From: Saccharospirillum sp. MSK14-1
Lineage (GTDB): Bacteria; Pseudomonadota; Gammaproteobacteria; Pseudomonadales; Natronospirillaceae
Direction of reading: 5' to 3'
Assembly (NCBI RefSeq): GCF_003054965.1
Contig: NZ_MIES01000033.1
Span: 186,001-250,000, forward strand
DNA: 64,000 nt
The notes under the pieces: model-generated
Seen by the model: the letters and a program-made list of their open reading frames with translations, nothing else
Told to the model about the DNA's origin: nothing
Databases searched by the model: none
Shown: piece after piece, positions 1 through 9,487 of the stretch
How the letters are laid out: every line of letters begins with the position of its first letter
How positions within the stretch are numbered: position 1 is the first letter of the stretch
Position numbers and translations under genes: made by a program

Positions 1-1
1 C

Positions 2-1417
2 TGTTCGCCACAGCGACGCCAATTGATGCAACGCGAGGCGTATGGCTTGCCCGGCATCGAAGGTTTTTTGCGCATCGATGCGGGCTATCGCTTGGTTTGC
101 ACCAGTTGGGGCGCCGTGAATGACGCCCGGCCGATGGACGCCTTGCAACCCGGGTTGGGCTTGCATTTATCGCTGGAACGGCGCATTCCGGTCGTCGAGC
201 GGCCCGGTTTGTTGATCTATCGCTGGGACGCGCGTGGGGTGGCGACAGCGGCGGTGTTGTCCTCTGCGGCCCTGCGCCAATTGTTCGATCGCATTCGCTA
301 CGCGGATGAGGCCGTGATGATCGGCCATCGTGATCAAACCCGGCCATTACTGGTGGAAGGTGCGCTGTCGTCGCTCAATCGCCAGGCAGCCGAAGCGGTA
401 CTTGAGCGCAACGATCCCTTAGTTGAGACGGCTCTGAGCCCGCGCTCGCGTCTGGTGCAGGTGCGGTCCAGCCAGGATGCCAAATTGAGTGTGTCGTTAA
501 TCTATCCGCCGGCGACGCTTTGGTCGGTGATCAAGCTCGAACGCTGGGCGGTGTTCAGTATCCTCTTGCTCAGTTGTGCGTTGACGGTGGCCTGGGTGTT
601 ATTGCGTCGGCATCGCTTGGAACAGGTCAGTCATCAGATTCGACTGGGTTTGGCGCGGCAGGAATTCGAAGCCTGGTTTCAACCCATTGTTGAACTGAAA
701 ACAGGGCGTTGGTTGGGGGCCGAGGCATTGGCGCGATGGCGTCGCGATGGGCAGAGTGTGTTATCGCCTGTCGAGTTTATTGCCGAAGCCGAAGCCAGCG
801 GTCAGATACGCGAACTGACAGCCATCATGGCCTGGCAGAGTTGTGAATTGTTGAATCGATTGGTGCCCCAACAGGGCGACTGTTACATCTCCCTGAACGC
901 CTCGCCGCATGCGTTGGGCGACCATAGTTTGGATTTTGCCGATCGGCTGCGGCGGTTTTTCCCGGCGTTGTCAGCAACCCATTTGCGAGTGGAAATGACC
1001 GAGTCGGCGTTGGACCCGAGCCGTCGAACTCAGGTGCGCGATGCTCTGGCGCGGTTAGATGCGCTTGGCTGTGTGATTGGCATTGATGATTTTGGCACCG
1101 GTCAGGCGGGCTTGGATTATCTCAGTGATTTGCCGTTCAGTTTCCTCAAACTGGATCGACGTTACGTTCAGGCCATCGGAACAGACAGCATCGATTTCCG
1201 TTTGTTGCAGAGCATCATTGCGCTGGCGCAATCGCTGCAACTGACGATGGTTGCCGAAGGCGTGGAAACCTCGCAGCAGGCCGACTGGTTGATCGCTCAG
1301 GGCGTGTCTTATGCACAAGGCTGGCTCTATGGTAAGCCCATGCCAGCGGACGCCTATTACTCGGCGTTTCTGGAAAACCAACGGGCGCAGACCCAAAGGC
1401 CGCGCCGCGTGGTTTGA
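2..1417 (+). CDS. CSS-motif EAL-domain c-di-GMP phosphodiesterase (5' truncated by window)
   Basis: Hydrolyses cyclic di-GMP from the inner membrane. The reading frame is open to the window edge and reads CSPQRRQLM before the first internal TTG/ATG, and a second cysteine follows in LVCTSWG. This is the two-cysteine pattern of the periplasmic CSS sensor domain, so the real start and first membrane helix lie outside the window. A membrane helix (near 550-610) leads to the EAL domain. Catalytic motifs look intact: EALAR, SLNAS, EMTES, DDFGTG, the lysine in FLKLD, and EGVE. PdeC-like proteins use the cysteines as a redox-sensitive switch (family knowledge). The 3' end is 7 bp from the convergent pobA. 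Confidence 0.88.
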   Translation, partial: CSPQRRQLMQREAYGLPGIEGFLRIDAGYRLVCTSWGAVNDARPMDALQPGLGLHLSLERRIPVVERPGLLIYRWDARGVATAAVLSSAALRQLFDRIRYADEAVMIGHRDQTRPLLVEGALSSLNRQAAEAVLERNDPLVETALSPRSRLVQVRSSQDAKLSVSLIYPPATLWSVIKLERWAVFSILLLSCALTVAWVLLRRHRLEQVSHQIRLGLARQEFEAWFQPIVELKTGRWLGAEALARWRRDGQSVLSPVEFIAEAEASGQIRELTAIMAWQSCELLNRLVPQQGDCYISLNASPHALGDHSLDFADRLRRFFPALSATHLRVEMTESALDPSRRTQVRDALARLDALGCVIGIDDFGTGQAGLDYLSDLPFSFLKLDRRYVQAIGTDSIDFRLLQSIIALAQSLQLTMVAEGVETSQQADWLIAQGVSYAQGWLYGKPMPADAYYSAFLENQRAQTQRPRRVV

Positions 1418-1424
1418 GGGTGTT

Positions 1425-2766
<1,342 letters not shown>

Positions 2767-3663
2767 ATGACTGCCTTCCACACCGTTCCGGTTTTTAAAC
2801 TCTATGGCGAACATCAGGACTGGCCGACGCCGGACCTGCTGCATTGCGAAGCCATTGCTGAACGCAGCCAACCGCTCGATTGGGTGATTCGTCCACATCG
2901 TCATGCAGGGTTGTTTCAATTGCTCTATCTGCGTCAGGGGCGGGCTCGGGTACAACACGAATCGCAGGTGCATGAGTTGGGGCCCGGCGGACTGGTGGTG
3001 GTGCCGGAAATGAGCGTGCACGGTTTTGAATTTGATGCCGACGCTCAGGGGCTGGTGCTGACGCTGGCCAATCCTTTGGTGCAACGCTTGGGTGAGCGAG
3101 TGAGCACGGCTTTACTGACGCAGCTGTTTGCCGAGTTTCGGCTCTGTGCACTGGTGACTTCGCCACAGCATGCGGTCATTGATGATGCGCTGTGGCAAAT
3201 ACACAACGAATACATTGCTCAAGCGCCGGGTCGGGCGGCATTAATGGAAGCGCTGTTGGCCGCCTTGATGGTGCATTTGATCCGCTATTGTCTGCCAGCC
3301 GGCGGTTTGCTGGTCGAACCCGCTATGACCGGTGTCGATCATTTCGGTGACTTCAATCGGTTGATCGAACAGCACTATGCCGACGGCTGGACGGTCGCTC
3401 GCTACGCGCAAGAGTTGGGTGTTACCACGGCGCATCTGAACAGTATCTGTCGGCGCACGGTGGCACAGTCGGCGTTGCAGCTGGTGCATCAGCGTATCTT
3501 GCTCGAGGCCAAGCGGTTGCTGGTCTATACGGCCCAGACGGTGGCGCAGGTGGGGGACCGTTTAGGCTTTAGTGATCCGGGATATTTCACGCGGTTTTTC
3601 AAACGCCAGACAGGCCAATCGCCACGCGACTTCCGGCGCGTTGCCGGAACCTCACGTTGGTGA
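2767..3663 (+). CDS. AraC-family transcriptional regulator, probable activator of pobA
   Basis: 298 residues with an N-terminal cupin-like sensing domain (RPHRHAGLFQLLYLRQG, then ELGPGGLVVVPEMSVHGFEF) and a C-terminal double helix-turn-helix: LGVTTAHLNSICRR, then VAQVGDRLGFSDPGYFTRFFKRQTGQSPRDFRR. The divergent position beside pobA, together with the AraC architecture, matches the PobC/PobR-type activators of 4-hydroxybenzoate hydroxylase in pseudomonads. That role is inferred from position. The gene ends 3 bp before the convergent potassium-channel gene. Confidence 0.85.
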   Translation: MTAFHTVPVFKLYGEHQDWPTPDLLHCEAIAERSQPLDWVIRPHRHAGLFQLLYLRQGRARVQHESQVHELGPGGLVVVPEMSVHGFEFDADAQGLVLTLANPLVQRLGERVSTALLTQLFAEFRLCALVTSPQHAVIDDALWQIHNEYIAQAPGRAALMEALLAALMVHLIRYCLPAGGLLVEPAMTGVDHFGDFNRLIEQHYADGWTVARYAQELGVTTAHLNSICRRTVAQSALQLVHQRILLEAKRLLVYTAQTVAQVGDRLGFSDPGYFTRFFKRQTGQSPRDFRRVAGTSRW

Positions 3664-3666
3664 GTG

Positions 3667-4542
3667 TTAATCGTCGTTGGTGCTCAGCGCTTCGCCGCAG
3701 AAGCGGCAGTGGTCGGCGTCCATTTCATGCCCGGTTTTGCCACAGCCAGGGCAGCCGCGGGAATCGCGTTTGATGCGAATCTGATTGGCAAGTTCTGCGG
3801 TGTAGATGCCGGTGGGCACGGCAATGATGGCGTAGCCGGTAATCATCACCGCCGAGGCAATAAACTGCCCGATGGGCGTGAGCGGTGTGATGTCGCCATA
3901 GCCGACGGTGGTCAGTGTGACGATGGCCCAGTAAACCGAGCGAGGGATGGAGGTGAAGCCGTTGGGTGGCCCTTCAATCAGATACATGATGGAGCCGAAC
4001 ACGATGACCAGGGTGATCACTGCGTAGAGGAACACCAGTATTTTTCGGTAGCCGGTGCGCATCGCCTGCAACAGCATTTCTGCTTCGTTGAGGTAACGAA
4101 ACAGCTTGAGCACTCGGAATACGCGCAGAATGCGCAGGATACGAATCACCAGCAGCGAATTCACCCCTGGGATTAACAGGCTGAGATAGGTCGGAATGAT
4201 CGACAGCAGATCGACGATGCCGAAAAAGCTGGTGGCGTAGCGCCAGGGGTGGCGAACACACAGCAAACGCAATCCGTATTCGATGGTGAACGCCAGGGTA
4301 AAGAACCATTCCAGTCGCACCAGCGTTCGGCCGTGTTCGGCCTGAACGATGCCCACGGTTTCCAGCATCACGGCGGCGACCGACATTAAGATGGCGATGA
4401 TCAGCGCAATATCGAAGGCTTTGCCGGGGGCGGATTCGGCGCCGAAAATAATGTCGTTCAGCGCCAGGCGCCAGCCAGCCATCGGTTCTGGCTGGTCGGC
4501 TTGTCGGGCAATGTGAAAATGATCGGTACGGCGTTGGTTCAT
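3667..4542 (-). CDS. Voltage-gated potassium channel with C-terminal zinc ribbon
   Basis: Inner-membrane ion channel of the six-helix voltage-gated class. The arginine-rich S4 segment (RILRILRVFRVLKLFRYL) has a basic residue at about every third position, and the selectivity filter TVGYGD sits between the last two helices. The tail carries two CxxC pairs (C264/C267 and C279/C282), a zinc-ribbon pattern not found on Kch. I took the ATG at 4542, with MNQRRTDHFH as N-terminus; the frame is open 198 bp further, but that part overlaps the upstream gene and lacks channel character. It lies 13 bp after the upstream barrel gene and may be cotranscribed. No strong ribosome-binding site is visible. Confidence 0.88.
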   Translation of the reverse strand: MNQRRTDHFHIARQADQPEPMAGWRLALNDIIFGAESAPGKAFDIALIIAILMSVAAVMLETVGIVQAEHGRTLVRLEWFFTLAFTIEYGLRLLCVRHPWRYATSFFGIVDLLSIIPTYLSLLIPGVNSLLVIRILRILRVFRVLKLFRYLNEAEMLLQAMRTGYRKILVFLYAVITLVIVFGSIMYLIEGPPNGFTSIPRSVYWAIVTLTTVGYGDITPLTPIGQFIASAVMITGYAIIAVPTGIYTAELANQIRIKRDSRGCPGCGKTGHEMDADHCRFCGEALSTNDD

Positions 4543-4555
4543 AAAATGGCGTGAA

Positions 4556-5620
4556 TCAGAAGGCTTCACCGACGCTGATGGTAAAGCCAATGCTTTCCAT
4601 ATCGACAACCGCAATATCGGCGCGAACGTTAAAGCGCGAATCGGCCAGGGTGGCGTAACGGATGCCGCCGCCAACGGCGGTATGGAAACGACGCCAGGCA
4701 AGATCGTCCGGGTCGTCAGCGACCTGCGCCGCGTCAACAAAGCCGGTGACCGCCCAACGGTCGGTCAGGGTATGGCGATACTCGCTTTGCAGACCGAACA
4801 GATGCTGACCAATCCAGAGGTTGCCATCGGCGCCGCGCAAGGACGATTCGCCGGACGGTCGCGGCAACCGTGAGAAGGGGGTGTCGTCGTTGCCATAACC
4901 ATAATTGACGCCCAGAGCGATCACGTCGCTGCCCAGCGGCAGGTATTGGCTGGCGGCGGTATCGAGCCGGGTAAAGGTGTAGTCGCCACCGAGGGATTCG
5001 CTGTACTGACGCAATTCGGCCTGTGCCAGGGTGCCACGGGTGGGCCAGTCGCGATCGTCAGTGGTGTTCCAGCTGGCGGTGATGCCGGCACCTACGTAAA
5101 GGCCGCCATCAAACCCGGTTTGCGCATCGCTGAGCAACGGGTTGTCGACGTCGTCTTCAATGTCTTCGGATTCAACAAAGAGGAGTCCACCCAGGCGCAA
5201 CGCCGGCATCACTGCATAGGCGGCGCCAGCTTCGGCGGTGAAGGCGGTCAGTTCGTAGCTTTCTTCTTCGGTATCCAGATCAATGTCGTTGCTCTGGCCG
5301 TAGTAGGGCGTTGGCCAGTACATGCCGGATAGGCCGCCGGTGAGGTTCCAGTCGCCACCGGCCACAAAAAAATCAGGACTGATTCGGGCTTGGTATTGGC
5401 CTTCGCTGGTGCCTTGCAGCAGAAACGCCAGACGATCCTGAGGTTCACCCTCGGCGGTTTGGGCAAACTGATGCAGCGCATAGACACCGTACTGAAAACC
5501 GGTTTCGGGACTGGAGCCGATGGCCGGTAACAATACCCAGCCGGCCGGTTTGAGTTCTTCCGCTTGTGTGGCGCCCAGGGACAATGCCAACGCGCAGGAG
5601 AGGGTTTTAACTGGGTTCAT
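4556..5620 (-). CDS. Outer-membrane beta-barrel protein, Omp85 surface-antigen type
   Basis: 354 residues with a cleavable signal peptide (TLSCALALSLGATQA), then alternating amphipathic strands and a C-terminal aromatic (VGEAF), as in outer-membrane barrels. The pattern GYGNDDTPFSRLPRPSGESSLRG resembles the FxxGGxxxLRG region near the end of the BamA/TamA barrel, so this is probably a barrel-only member without POTRA domains. Substrate and role are unknown. It precedes the potassium channel gene by 13 bp on the same strand. The start has only a weak ribosome-binding site. Confidence 0.7.
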   Translation of the reverse strand: MNPVKTLSCALALSLGATQAEELKPAGWVLLPAIGSSPETGFQYGVYALHQFAQTAEGEPQDRLAFLLQGTSEGQYQARISPDFFVAGGDWNLTGGLSGMYWPTPYYGQSNDIDLDTEEESYELTAFTAEAGAAYAVMPALRLGGLLFVESEDIEDDVDNPLLSDAQTGFDGGLYVGAGITASWNTTDDRDWPTRGTLAQAELRQYSESLGGDYTFTRLDTAASQYLPLGSDVIALGVNYGYGNDDTPFSRLPRPSGESSLRGADGNLWIGQHLFGLQSEYRHTLTDRWAVTGFVDAAQVADDPDDLAWRRFHTAVGGGIRYATLADSRFNVRADIAVVDMESIGFTISVGEAF

Positions 5621-5801
5621 ATCCGGGTCTCGAAGTCAGCTTGGCTGGCAGTGTACCCAGCGCTGGCGGTGTTTGGAAAGCGTGAGCTATCGGTGTTCGT
5701 CACCGTCGATATAATTCCGCTGGCCGATGGCGACCCTGAGCTTAATGTTAGGCTATGGCCGTTTAAAGACATCATCGCAGCGCTGACTGGCAGGAGAATG
5801 A

Positions 5802-6398
5802 ATGAAGCAGACTCTGGCTGCGCCGGTAGCGGCGGAACTGGTCGTCAAGAAAAGTCGGTTTCTGGCCTGGGTTGAGCCAGTGGCGGATAAACAGCAAGCG
5901 CAGCATCGTCTGGCGCAATTGCGTCAAACCTATCCGGATGCCCGCCACCTGTGTTTTGCCTTTTCTGCGGGCGGCGATTCGGGCATGAGCGACGATGGCG
6001 AGCCGTCCGGGACGGCGGGCAAGCCTATGTTTAACGTGCTCAGCCATAAGCGGCTCGACAATGTGCTGGCCGTGGTGGTGCGTTATTTTGGGGGGATCAA
6101 GCTGGGAGCCGGTGGTTTGGTACGGGCCTATGGTGGCGCGGTATCGCAGGCATTGGAACAGGCGAATTACATCACCTTGGAGGCCCAGCACGGTTTAACG
6201 CTGAGCGTCCCTTTTGCGTTGGAAAGTGAGGTGCGACGTTTACTCGACCAGTCAGGTCTGACCGCCGAGCAGGTTGATTATGGCACCGAGGTGACGATGA
6301 CGGTGCAATTGCCACACAGTCAGCTGGAACGCTTTACAGAAGCATTTAACGCCCTGGCGCCTGCTAATCCGGCCGTGATACTGACTCCGGCGGATTGA
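5802..6398 (+). CDS. yigZ: YigZ/IMPACT family protein (UPF0029)
   Basis: 198 residues. The N-terminal domain carries the UPF0029 signature (SDDGEPSGTAGKPMFNVL), followed by DNVLAVVVRYFGGIKLGAGGLVRAYG, the most conserved block of the family. The C-terminal part fits the ferredoxin-like DUF1949 domain. E. coli YigZ is the same size; its molecular function is not settled, although the eukaryotic relative IMPACT affects translation control. An AGGAGA site lies just upstream of the ATG. Its 3' end overlaps queG by 35 bp on the opposite strand. Confidence 0.93.
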   Translation: MKQTLAAPVAAELVVKKSRFLAWVEPVADKQQAQHRLAQLRQTYPDARHLCFAFSAGGDSGMSDDGEPSGTAGKPMFNVLSHKRLDNVLAVVVRYFGGIKLGAGGLVRAYGGAVSQALEQANYITLEAQHGLTLSVPFALESEVRRLLDQSGLTAEQVDYGTEVTMTVQLPHSQLERFTEAFNALAPANPAVILTPAD

Positions 6399-7467
6399 CA
6401 CCGTGACGCTCTAAAGCCCAATCGAGATGCTCGCGAACCAAGTCCGACACTTCATTACGCCGTGCCATTAGCGCCTCAACGATGGCGGGTTGCGTGGGGG
6501 CATTGCCCAACGCTACCGCCAGATTACGCAACCATTGCTGGTAGCCGATGCGGCGGATTGCTGAGCCTTCGGTGTACTCAAAAAACTCAGCTTCGCTCCA
6601 TTGAAATAAAGTCAGTAGATCAGCCTGGTCGAGGTTGTGACGTGGCTCGAAGTCGCTTTCCTGAGTGGTTTGGCTGAACGAATTAAACGGACAGACCATC
6701 TGACAGTCATCGCAGCCGTAAATGCGGTTGCCCATCAGCGGGCGTAATGCCGGGTCGATGGAACCGCTGTGTTCAATGGTCAGATAACTGATGCAGCGCC
6801 GGGCATCGAGCACGCCTTCAGCCACAAAAGCGTCGGTCGGGCAGGCGGTCATGCAGCGATCGCACGACCCGCAGTGTTCGGTCTCAAACGGTGGGTCGAT
6901 CGGCAGGGGCAGGTTGGTAAAGAGTTCGCCCAGAAAAAACCAGGAACCTGCTGTGTTATTCAGAAGCAGGCTGTTCTTGCCCAACCAACCCATGCCTGCT
7001 TGTTGCGCCAGTTGTCGCTCCATCACCGGTGCGCTGTCGACAAAGGCGCGAAAACCGTGTTCGCCGACCCAGCTCTCAATGGTGCGGCCCAGTTGGGTTA
7101 ACCGTTTACGCATCACTTTGTGGTAGTCGCGCCCTAAGGCGTAACGCGAAATATAGGCTTTGTTGGGGTCATCGAGGATGGCTTGCATCGGACCGTCGGG
7201 CCGATAATCGAGCCGCACTGAGATGGCGCGTTCGGATCCTGGGTGCAATTGGGCGCCATCGAAGCGTTTATCGAGGTTGCGCTCCATCCACTTCATATCG
7301 CCGTTGTAGCCTTCGGCCAGCCAGTCTTCATAGGCCGGTCGATGCGCTTCGGTATTGGCCGAACCAATATGCACCGCCTGAAAACCCAGGGCGCGGGCTT
7401 CAGCTTTGATGCGCTCAGCGAGGGCGCTGAGATCCAGAGCATCGATGCGGGAAGCAGAAACGGACAT
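6364..7467 (-). CDS. queG: Epoxyqueuosine reductase QueG
   Basis: Cobalamin-dependent reduction of epoxyqueuosine to queuosine in the wobble position of GUN tRNAs, in the cytoplasm. Two ferredoxin-like 4Fe-4S motifs are present (C199-C202-C205-C209 and C252-C255-C259), and the conserved acid is in AFVDSAPVMER (D144). The C-terminal HEAT-like repeat (WLRNLAVALGN) is also present. The 367 residues are normal. It is divergent from tsaE; in E. coli and Pseudomonas nnr (yjeF) lies between them, but it is absent here. Confidence 0.95.
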   Translation of the reverse strand: MSVSASRIDALDLSALAERIKAEARALGFQAVHIGSANTEAHRPAYEDWLAEGYNGDMKWMERNLDKRFDGAQLHPGSERAISVRLDYRPDGPMQAILDDPNKAYISRYALGRDYHKVMRKRLTQLGRTIESWVGEHGFRAFVDSAPVMERQLAQQAGMGWLGKNSLLLNNTAGSWFFLGELFTNLPLPIDPPFETEHCGSCDRCMTACPTDAFVAEGVLDARRCISYLTIEHSGSIDPALRPLMGNRIYGCDDCQMVCPFNSFSQTTQESDFEPRHNLDQADLLTLFQWSEAEFFEYTEGSAIRRIGYQQWLRNLAVALGNAPTQPAIVEALMARRNEVSDLVREHLDWALERHGVNPPESVSRPD

Positions 7468-7620
7468 GGCGGTGGTGACAAGGCGGTGGCTGGAACAGGG
7501 CGCAGTGTGGTCGTTGCGCCCGGTATCGTCAATGCAACCGCGCCACGTCGACCTTTGGAGCGCCTCTATGGAGTGTTACACTGCGCGCCAACTGATCTGC
7601 CCCGGGTTTGGAGAAACCGC

Positions 7621-8094
7621 TTGTACCGCCTGACTGTCGATGAATCGCAGATGCCCTTGCTGGGCCAAACGCTGGCGCGTGGTCTGATGCATCTGAACGG
7701 TGCCAGACTCTATCTGGATGGCACACTGGGTATGGGCAAAACCACCTTGAGTCAGGCCATTATTGCTGGCTGTGGCTGGACTGGCCGGGTTAAAAGCCCG
7801 ACCTATACGCTGGTCGAACCTTATGAATGCGAGTCGATCACAGTAGTCCATTTTGACCTGTACCGACTTGCCGACCCGGAAGAATTGGAATTTATTGGTG
7901 TGCGAGATTATTTAACCGACCACACCGCCTGGCTGGTGGAATGGCCGGAGCGCGGCGCTGGGGTCTTGCCCGACGCCGATGTCGTGATACATTTCAGCGA
8001 GGCTGACTCCGCCCGGAGTCTGGCGTTCGAGCCCGCGACTGAGCGGGGTCAGAGTCTGATTAAATGGTTGCAGCAAGAAGGGGAATGCGCCTGA
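7621..8094 (+). CDS. tsaE: tRNA threonylcarbamoyladenosine biosynthesis ATPase TsaE
   Basis: ATPase partner of TsaB/TsaD in making t6A37 on ANN-decoding tRNAs. Walker A is GTLGMGKTT (residues 34-42), followed by the conserved SPTYTLVEPY and HFDLYRL, and the C-terminal WPERG. The start is a TTG at 7621, preceded by GGAG with seven bases of spacing. The frame is open a further 378 bp upstream, but that stretch overlaps queG and is not TsaE-like. The resulting 157 residues fit E. coli TsaE (153). Stop and amiB start overlap as TGATG, so the genes are translationally coupled. Confidence 0.93.
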   Translation: MYRLTVDESQMPLLGQTLARGLMHLNGARLYLDGTLGMGKTTLSQAIIAGCGWTGRVKSPTYTLVEPYECESITVVHFDLYRLADPEELEFIGVRDYLTDHTAWLVEWPERGAGVLPDADVVIHFSEADSARSLAFEPATERGQSLIKWLQQEGECA

Positions 8095-9428
8095 TGCATC
8101 GGTTGTTGATGCTGCTCGTGATGTGCGTGCTGGCACCAGTGTCCTTAGCTGCGCAGATTGAAAGTGCGCGGTTGTGGCCCGCGCCGGATAACACGCGTCT
8201 GGTATTGGATTTGAGTGGCCCGGTAGAACACCGCGTTTTTACACTGTCCAACCCCAGTCGCGTGGTGGTGGATATTGAAAGCTCCGATCTGCAAATCTCC
8301 TTGGCGTCGCTTGATTTACAACGCAGCGGTATTCAGCGCATTCGCAGTGGTGCCCGCCCCGGTGGCGATTTGCGCATCGTGCTGGACCTGGATACCGACT
8401 TAACGCCGCGCAGCTTTACCCTGAATCCGAATGAACAATACGGTCATCGTCTGGTGCTCGATCTGGAGCGACCCAGCGGTGAAGCGTTGCAGCCGCGTGA
8501 ACAACAGGTCAGTAAGACCGTCGGCGATCTGAACGGTCAGCGGCGCAATATTATTGTCGCCATTGATGCCGGCCATGGGGGGGAAGACCCGGGTGCGATT
8601 GGTGGTCGTGGCACCCGCGAAAAACACATCGTGCTGGCGATCGCCCGTGAACTGTATCGGCAATTAAGTGATGTGGAAGGCTTTGAGCCGTTCCTGGTGC
8701 GTACCGACGATTACTACATTTCACTGCACCGTCGTCGTCAGATTGCGCGTGAACACAACGCCGATTTATTCGTGTCGATTCATGCCGATGCGTTCACCAG
8801 TCCGCGTGCGTCCGGAGCGTCGGTGTTTGCGCTGTCGTCCGGTGGTGCGACATCGACCATGGCGGCGTATCTGGCGAACCAGGAAAATGAAGCCGATGTC
8901 ATTGGCGGTATTAATGGCATCAGTCTGGAAGACAAAGACGAGGTGCTGAAATCGGTGCTGGTCGATTTGTCGATGACCGCCACCATGCGCTCGAGTCTGG
9001 ATGTCGGCAGCCGCGTCTTGGGTGAAATGCGCAACGTGGCGCGCTTGCATAAGTCGACAGTGGAACAGGCGGGTTTTGCCGTCTTGAAGTCACCCGATGT
9101 GCCCTCCATCTTGGTCGAAACCGGGTTTATCTCCAACCCAACCGAGGAAGCTAATCTGGGCTCAGCAGGCTATCGCCGACGGCTGGCGAGTGCGGTCCGC
9201 GACGGTGTGATCGACTGGTTTAACGATAACCCGCCACCGGGTACCTGGATCGCCTGGCAACAGAGCAATGGCAGCGATGGTATGCGTCGTTACACCGTGG
9301 TCAGTGGCGATACATTGTCGGGCATCGCCACGCGCAATGGCACCTCGGTGGGCCGTTTGCGCGAAGTGAATCAATTGCAGGGCAGTGCCATTCGTATCGG
9401 TCAGGTGTTGTTGATCCCTGAGGCCTGA
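8094..9428 (+). CDS. amiB: N-acetylmuramoyl-L-alanine amidase AmiB
   Basis: Zinc amidase that cleaves septal peptidoglycan so that daughter cells separate; periplasmic. A signal peptide (LLMLLVMCVLAPVSLAA) precedes an AMIN domain for septal targeting. Amidase_3 follows, with zinc ligands in IDAGHGGEDPGA, REKHI and SIHADA and the catalytic glutamate in VETGFISN. A C-terminal LysM module (YTVVSGDTLSGIATRNGTS) binds glycan. I place the start at the ATG at 8094, which overlaps the tsaE stop and has AAGGGG at workable spacing; ATG 8085 is possible but sits too close to it. 444 residues. Confidence 0.94.
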   Translation: MHRLLMLLVMCVLAPVSLAAQIESARLWPAPDNTRLVLDLSGPVEHRVFTLSNPSRVVVDIESSDLQISLASLDLQRSGIQRIRSGARPGGDLRIVLDLDTDLTPRSFTLNPNEQYGHRLVLDLERPSGEALQPREQQVSKTVGDLNGQRRNIIVAIDAGHGGEDPGAIGGRGTREKHIVLAIARELYRQLSDVEGFEPFLVRTDDYYISLHRRRQIAREHNADLFVSIHADAFTSPRASGASVFALSSGGATSTMAAYLANQENEADVIGGINGISLEDKDEVLKSVLVDLSMTATMRSSLDVGSRVLGEMRNVARLHKSTVEQAGFAVLKSPDVPSILVETGFISNPTEEANLGSAGYRRRLASAVRDGVIDWFNDNPPPGTWIAWQQSNGSDGMRRYTVVSGDTLSGIATRNGTSVGRLREVNQLQGSAIRIGQVLLIPEA

Positions 9429-9487
9429 AACAGCGTTATCGTTACGTCAAAGCGGCGGCAACGTTGCGATGACCCACAAGAGTTCTT

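Noticed and set aside
7243-7620. N-terminal extension of TsaE by 126 codons
   Set aside because: It overlaps queG on the other strand and lacks TsaE character; a TTG with GGAG upstream gives the normal protein length.
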